A DNA stretch of 8,945 nucleotides from JASFEQ01 sp050122535 (GTDB lineage: Bacteria; Desulfobacterota; DSM-4660; Desulfatiglandales; HGW-15): positions 1 to 8,945 of the forward strand of contig JASFIT010000180.1 in the NCBI GenBank assembly GCA_050122535.1. Reading direction: 5' to 3'. The first letter of the stretch is position 1; every line of letters starts with the position of its first letter. Below are positions 5,014 through 8,945 of the stretch, piece by piece. The position numbers and the translations under genes are program-made. The notes under the pieces are model-generated. The model had not been told where the DNA came from. It saw only the letters and a list, made by a program, of their open reading frames with translations, and searched no databases.

Positions 5014-5883
5014 ATGGAAAAGAAAACAGGAGTCTGTTGTCTCTTCTTGCTCGGCCTTACGGTTCTCCTCTCAGGGGGTTGTGTGAGTGATGAGAAGTAC
5101 CGGATCAAGGAGCGAGAGAGTGAAAAATTATCCAGTCAACTGACCGCCTTGAGATCAGAAAGAAGTGACCTGGAAAAGGAGACAAGAGAGCTGCGATTGA
5201 AGGTCTTTTCCCTTGAGGGTGAAATGGGTCGACTGAAACAGGATAATACAAATCTTGAAGAGATCTTGAAGGCCAAATCGGGCACGCTGAGTAAACAGAT
5301 TGCCGATTTGAGAAAGCAAAACAAGATTCTAAAGCAAGACAATGAAACCCTTCGGGCTAAGGCAAAGGCCTTGGAGGTGGAGAAGACAGAAGAGATACTT
5401 GGCGTTAAGACCATGTATGAAGATCTGGTGCACGATATGGAGTCAGAGATAAAGAAGGGGAAAATTACCATCACACAACTGAAGGGGAAATTGAAGGTGA
5501 ACATGGTGGATGAAATCCTGTTCGACTCGGGAATGGCCACCATAAAGCCCCAGGGTGTTAAGGTATTGGAGCGTGTCGGGAAGGTTTTGTTAAACGTGAA
5601 GGATCAGGCCATCAGTATTGAAGGTCACACGGACAACGTCCCCATCGGGCCGGACCTGGCCACAAAGTACCCTACAAATTGGGAGCTCTCTGCAGCGCGG
5701 GCAACCGCTGTGGCCAGATATTTGCAGGAAAAAATCGGAGTCGATCCCCGCTCCATCTCAGCCACAGGCTACGGACAATACCAGCCCATTGCCTCTAACG
5801 AGACTGAGAAGGGAAGGACAAGGAATCGGCGAATTGAAATCGTGCTTGTTCCCAAGAAAACTGCACCCGTTTCAAAAAAATAG
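5014..5883 (+). CDS. OmpA/MotB-domain peptidoglycan-associated lipoprotein with coiled coil
   Basis: A 289-residue protein with ATG at 5014 five nt after GGAGG (5004-5008). Residues 1-22 form a lipoprotein signal (MEKK, hydrophobic core, LLSGG) with C23 as the predicted lipidated cysteine; the -3 residue is Ser rather than Leu, a slightly loose lipobox. Residues about 30-160 are a long charged coiled coil (heptads such as LEKETRELRLKVFSLEGEM). Residues about 160-278 are an OmpA C-terminal domain: ILFDSGMATIKPQG, ISIEGHTDNVPI with D207, NWELSAARA with R229, and GRTRNRRIEI with R272. The domain binds the diaminopimelate of peptidoglycan, so the protein should tether an inner-face outer-membrane lipid anchor to the cell wall through a long spacer. 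It is the first gene of a possible three-gene run. Confidence 0.92.
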   Translation: MEKKTGVCCLFLLGLTVLLSGGCVSDEKYRIKERESEKLSSQLTALRSERSDLEKETRELRLKVFSLEGEMGRLKQDNTNLEEILKAKSGTLSKQIADLRKQNKILKQDNETLRAKAKALEVEKTEEILGVKTMYEDLVHDMESEIKKGKITITQLKGKLKVNMVDEILFDSGMATIKPQGVKVLERVGKVLLNVKDQAISIEGHTDNVPIGPDLATKYPTNWELSAARATAVARYLQEKIGVDPRSISATGYGQYQPIASNETEKGRTRNRRIEIVLVPKKTAPVSKK

Positions 5884-5958
5884 CTAACCAGCAACAGCAA
5901 TCAGCTGAATAGTTCATGAGTTAGGCGCTCAAAAGTCAGTGAGCCCAGCAAACCGTGG

Positions 5959-5975
5959 AAGGAGAGTATAGCGTG
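5959..5975 (+). promoter_or_regulatory. Ribosome binding site deciding a GTG start
   Basis: AAGGAGAG (5959-5966) lies eight nt before GTG at 5973. An earlier in-frame GTG at 5955 precedes the site and has no Shine-Dalgarno of its own, so 5973 is the better start. Confidence 0.65.
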
Positions 5976-6551
5976 CGCTATTTCAGGTCTTTTCAAATGA
6001 TATGGGGTCTGTTTGCCATAACCCTTTTACCATGTCACATTTCGGCGCAACCTCAAGATGTAAGAGGGTGGAACAAAGCCAGATGGGGAATGACAGAGAG
6101 AGAGATCGAAAATACGTTCAAAGGAAAAGTTGAACGGCGTCGTGAGCCCATCATAGACAAACAGGAGGGGATATACGTAAACCAGGAAATCCATGACCTG
6201 ACCTTTGCCCAGACAAAATTCACGGTGAGCTTTGTCATGGACGACGAGACGAATCAACTCACAGAGGTTGTGCTGACACCAAAGGGGAGCCATTTCAGAG
6301 TGCTCTTTGGAATTTTGGAAAACAAGCTTGTCACCAAATATGGTCCGGTAACCCATAAAGACAAAGATGATATTGACATGCAAAAGCTGGGCAAAGACGG
6401 CTATGGTCAGGACCAAATTAGCCGCGTCTGGAGATTTCCATCTACCATCGTCACACTCGAATACTGGGTTTATGGTATGGGCAGTGGCAAGGTGGATGAC
6501 GGAGTCACTGTCATATATAAAAAAAATGTGGCGTCCCCGGGCAAACGCTAA
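5973..6551 (+). CDS. Small secreted (periplasmic) protein of unknown function
   Basis: With the GTG at 5973 the product has 192 residues and a good Sec signal peptide: MRYFR, a hydrophobic stretch about residues 10-20, and a likely cut after HISA (A25) before QPQD. The mature part opens with WNKARWGMTEREIENTF, a 'W..WGM...E....F' pattern I associate with several uncharacterised exported bacterial proteins. It continues as alternating strands (LTFAQTKFTVSFVMDD, LTEVVLTP), a helix (FRVLFGILENKLVTKYG) and a final beta segment (VWRFPSTIVTLEYWVYG). No catalytic motif is visible. It lies 89 nt after the OmpA lipoprotein gene and 54 nt before the acyl-CoA synthetase, with no terminator, so it may share their transcript. 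ATG at 5997 is an alternative start but would remove the basic N-terminus. Confidence 0.72.
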   Translation: MRYFRSFQMIWGLFAITLLPCHISAQPQDVRGWNKARWGMTEREIENTFKGKVERRREPIIDKQEGIYVNQEIHDLTFAQTKFTVSFVMDDETNQLTEVVLTPKGSHFRVLFGILENKLVTKYGPVTHKDKDDIDMQKLGKDGYGQDQISRVWRFPSTIVTLEYWVYGMGSGKVDDGVTVIYKKNVASPGKR

Positions 6552-6605
6552 GTTAAGAGCCACGCATTTTAAACCTTACGTCCACGGCACGGAAAGGAGG
6601 AGACC

Positions 6606-8123
6606 ATGAACATCGGCACACTCCTGCCTCGGCATGCCCGCTACAGGCCCAATCATCTGGCGTTTGTAGTCGGGGAGCAGCGCTTCACCTATGCTGAATT
6701 CAATGCCTATGTGAACAGGCTCGCAAACGCACTCCTTGATCTGGGCGTTCGTAAAGGAGAAAAGATGGCCACCATTCTCCCCAACTGTCTGGAACTGATG
6801 GCGGCTTACTGGGCCGCAGCAAAAACGGGCATTGTCATTGTACCTTGCAGTACTTTGCTCCAGGAAAGCGGACTGTCAAACTTGCTCCAGGATTCGGATA
6901 CCGTCGTCGTTATTGCAGATGGCGCCTTTGCGGATACCATGGATCGAATCCGCAGCGACCTCCCCCAAGTCCGGGATTTCGTCCTGGTTAGGGGCGGGCC
7001 TCGTGAGGGATTTCTCAACGACGACGAATTCATGGGCAGGGCCTCTGATGAAAACCCCCAGGATCCGGGATTGACCGATTCAGACACCTATAACATCATG
7101 TATTCAAGCGGTACCACCGGCGCCCCCAAAGGAATCGTTCATACCCATTACATCCGAGCCATGTACTGCACCCTCTTTGCCTCTGCCTGGCGGATGACGC
7201 CCGAGAGTGTGGTGCTTCACGCGGGTTCAATCGTGTTTAACGGCGCCATGCTGGATCTGATGCCCTGGATGTACCTGGGATGTACATACATTCTCCACGA
7301 GGCATTCAATGCCGAAGCAGTGATCCGGGATGTGGAGAAGCAAAAAGTGACCCACATGGTCATGGTGCCCTCTCAGATTATCGCCATTCTCAACAGTCCG
7401 GCATTCGAGCCCAAGGCACTCGAATCCCTGGAGATGATTCATAATGTGGGCGCCCCCCTTCATCTTGAGTACAAGAATCGGTTAAACGAACTCCTGCCGG
7501 ACCGGTTCTATGAGCTTTACGGTCTGACCGAGGGATTCGTCACGGTCCTGGACAAGCACGACGCGGTTCGAAAGGTGGGTTCGGTGGGTGTCCCGCCGGC
7601 CTTTTTCGAGATGCGGATTCTCAACGAGGAGGGGCAGGAGTGTGGAGTGGGCGAGATCGGACAGATCTGCGGCAAGGGAGCCACGATGATGCCTGGTTAT
7701 TACAAACGGGATGAATTGACAGAACAGGCGATTGTTGACGGTTGGCTCCATACCGGTGATGCGGGTTATGTGGATGAGGACGGGTATCTGTTCCTGGTTG
7801 ACCGGCTCAAAGATATGATCATAAGCGGCGGTGTGAATGTGTATCCAAAGGACATTGAAGAGATCGTTATCCAGCACCCTGCCATCGAAGAGGTGGCCGT
7901 TTTTGGGGTCCCGGACGAAAGATGGGGTGAGACACCGGTGGCCGCAGTGGTCCCGCGGAAAGGGGAGGCCATTGAGGTCAATGAGATCAAGGAATGGATA
8001 AACAGCCGTGTGGACGCCAAGTTCCAGCGCGTCACGGATGTGGTGGTCATGGAGGCCTTCCCACGCAATGTGGCTGGCAAAATCCTGAAACGGGAGATGC
8101 GGGATAACTACGAGAAGCCATAG
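6606..8123 (+). CDS. AMP-dependent acyl-CoA synthetase/ligase (fatty-acid-CoA ligase type)
   Basis: A 505-residue protein, typical length for the ANL superfamily, with ATG at 6606 five nt after a very strong AAAGGAGG (6593-6600). It activates a carboxylic acid with ATP to an acyl-adenylate and transfers it to coenzyme A. Motifs in order are the phosphate-binding loop SSGTTGAPKG (167-176), YELYGLTEG (302-310), GWLHTGD (379-385), the hinge DRLKDMIISGGVNVYP (399-414) and PRNVAGKILKREMR (486-499), where K492 is the adenylation lysine. All catalytic elements are present. The closest general class is the medium/long-chain fatty acid or aromatic acid CoA ligases. The acyl pocket (around HAGSIVFNGAMLDLMPW, 205-221) does not let me name the substrate. 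It is cytoplasmic, so its grouping behind two envelope genes may be only positional. Confidence 0.9.
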   Translation: MNIGTLLPRHARYRPNHLAFVVGEQRFTYAEFNAYVNRLANALLDLGVRKGEKMATILPNCLELMAAYWAAAKTGIVIVPCSTLLQESGLSNLLQDSDTVVVIADGAFADTMDRIRSDLPQVRDFVLVRGGPREGFLNDDEFMGRASDENPQDPGLTDSDTYNIMYSSGTTGAPKGIVHTHYIRAMYCTLFASAWRMTPESVVLHAGSIVFNGAMLDLMPWMYLGCTYILHEAFNAEAVIRDVEKQKVTHMVMVPSQIIAILNSPAFEPKALESLEMIHNVGAPLHLEYKNRLNELLPDRFYELYGLTEGFVTVLDKHDAVRKVGSVGVPPAFFEMRILNEEGQECGVGEIGQICGKGATMMPGYYKRDELTEQAIVDGWLHTGDAGYVDEDGYLFLVDRLKDMIISGGVNVYPKDIEEIVIQHPAIEEVAVFGVPDERWGETPVAAVVPRKGEAIEVNEIKEWINSRVDAKFQRVTDVVVMEAFPRNVAGKILKREMRDNYEKP

Positions 8124-8163
8124 ATCCAGCTTATACCTTTCCCAATAACCATGTTAACTCATA

Positions 8164-8192
8164 TTGCTAAACTTGAAATTCATACTTATCTT
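8164..8192 (+). promoter_or_regulatory. Putative promoter of the Lon-domain gene
   Basis: TTGCTA (8164-8169) and TATCTT (8187-8192) are separated by the ideal 17 nt, each matching 4 of 6 consensus bases. No terminator was seen after the synthetase stop at 8123, so read-through from upstream is also possible. Confidence 0.3.
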
Positions 8193-8211
8193 TTGACCAT
8201 GTAAGAACAAA

Positions 8212-8271
8212 CATCAGCAGAGGGTCGCTGATGGCTCGCTCTGGGAATATCAGACCAAGGTCCTCTGGGAG
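8212..8271 (+). promoter_or_regulatory. Hairpin-rich leader of the Lon-domain gene
   Basis: CATCAGC (8212-8218) pairs perfectly with GCTGATG (8227-8233) around loop AGAGGGTC. Further on, GACC-AA-GGTC (8253-8262) is a small inverted repeat. The first loop is complementary to later bases: GGTC (8223-8226) to GACC (8253-8256), or AGAGG (8219-8223) to CCTCT (8262-8266), which abuts the Shine-Dalgarno GGGAG (8267-8271). Such pairing could limit ribosome access. Regulatory role is inferred. Confidence 0.3.
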
Positions 8272-8277
8272 AATAAA

Positions 8278-8937
8278 ATGTACTTAGAAACGGTTTTACC
8301 TCTGTTTCCTTTGAATTTGGTACTCATGCCGGACATGCCCTTGCCACTCCATATTTTCGAAGAGAGATACAAGAAAATGATCAGAGAGTGCCTGGATCAG
8401 AATAGGGAATTCGGCATTGTATACATCAGTGGTGATGAAATCATGCAGGTGGGCTGCACGGCCAAGATCGTGAAGGTGTTGAAACGTTATGAAGATGGGG
8501 AAATGGACATCATCACATTAGGGAGAAATCGCTTCATCATCAAGGAGGTCTACGACGGAAAGCCATACTTTGAGGCCAAAGTGCTTCATTTCGATGACGT
8601 ACCCGAAGAGGAGAGTGGAGAGCTTTTAATACTCGCTCGGGAAGGGATTGAGTCCCTAAAAGAGCTCGACAGGATTATAGGCATACCCAGAGATTACGAG
8701 GACCTGAAAGATCTGGGCGCCAAACCCGTATCCTTTTTGGTCTCGGGGAGCGAAGGGCTACCCCTCGAAGAAAAACAGGAACTCCTCGAAATGACGTCAA
8801 CAAGGGAGCGTCTCAAAAGCGGTGTAAGGTCACTCCAGAAGGTTCTCCAGGCTACAAAGATCAACAAGGAGAGTCATGAAGCCAGCAAAGGAGATGGGAG
8901 TCTCAGGGAGATCTTAGAAAAATACGGTCTAGACTAG
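8278..8937 (+). CDS. Stand-alone Lon N-terminal substrate-binding domain protein
   Basis: A 219-residue protein with ATG at 8278 six nt after GGGAG. The front (about 5-105) is the Lon substrate-binding (LON/PUA-like) domain: LPLFPLNLVLMPDMPLPLHIFEERY (7-31), FGIVY (45-49), QVGCTAKI (57-64), DIITLGRNRFII (77-88) and PYFEAKV (96-102). A helical C-terminal part (about 115-192) follows, then a charged tail. The AAA+ ATPase and the Ser-Lys protease domains of full Lon are absent, and the length is normal for the stand-alone family rather than a truncation. In Lon the domain recognises unfolded substrates. The role of free-standing versions is poorly known; they may act as adaptors or modulators of proteolysis. 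It is cytoplasmic, and the stop is at 8935-8937. Confidence 0.92.
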   Translation: MYLETVLPLFPLNLVLMPDMPLPLHIFEERYKKMIRECLDQNREFGIVYISGDEIMQVGCTAKIVKVLKRYEDGEMDIITLGRNRFIIKEVYDGKPYFEAKVLHFDDVPEEESGELLILAREGIESLKELDRIIGIPRDYEDLKDLGAKPVSFLVSGSEGLPLEEKQELLEMTSTRERLKSGVRSLQKVLQATKINKESHEASKGDGSLREILEKYGLD

Positions 8938-8945
8938 GACCAGCA

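Noticed and set aside
5955..5972. GTG at 5955 as start of the secreted protein
   Set aside because: It precedes the AAGGAGAG ribosome site and would add residues ahead of an otherwise normal signal peptide.
6027..6563. 178-codon minus-strand open frame
   Set aside because: It is antisense to the secreted protein, which has a signal peptide and a ribosome site. The antisense frame has no upstream signals.

Overview
The window reads as ordinary chromosome of a Gram-negative bacterium. The supporting signs are an outer-membrane OmpA/MotB-type lipoprotein, an exported protein with a signal peptide, strong Shine-Dalgarno sites and moderate GC. The mix of a stand-alone Lon substrate-binding domain protein, an acyl-CoA synthetase, an archaemetzincin-type protease and a secreted repeat protein would fit a deltaproteobacterium (Desulfobacterota and relatives). 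No marker gene is present, so that placement is an inference. I see no tRNA, rRNA, CRISPR array, transposase, phage gene or plasmid gene.

Layout. (1) 1-760: the 3' end of a gene for a protein of near-identical ~122-residue beta-rich modules, closed by a strong intrinsic terminator at 868-899. (2) 909-1991: a probable promoter, a leader with two competing hairpins, and a ketopantoate-reductase-family oxidoreductase, followed by a palindromic intergenic element (2059-2106) and a terminator (2137-2166). (3) 2165-2952: a promoter abutting that terminator, then a DUF4230-like protein with an N-terminal membrane anchor. (4) On the minus strand, 4737 down to 2968: a promoter, a divergent archaemetzincin-like zinc protease, a repeat-rich 150-nt spacer and a polytopic membrane protein that converges on the DUF4230-like gene with 15 nt between them. 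(5) 4846-8123, plus strand: a good promoter, a ~130-nt leader able to form a compact multibranched RNA fold, an OmpA-domain coiled-coil lipoprotein, a small secreted protein of unknown function and an acyl-CoA synthetase. The three genes are 54-89 nt apart with no visible terminator and may be co-transcribed. (6) 8164-8937: a weak promoter, a second hairpin-rich leader and a stand-alone Lon N-terminal-domain protein.

How the genes work together is mostly unknown. The lipoprotein and the secreted protein are envelope functions. The synthetase would activate a carboxylic acid, perhaps a fatty or aromatic acid, as its CoA thioester. The protease and the membrane protein may form a unit. The observations most worth a second look are the folded leader at 4886-4963, the archaemetzincin lacking one of its structural-zinc cysteines, the active-site change in the reductase, and intergenic sequences that look like copies of dispersed repeat families. 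I found no clear multi-gene novel system.
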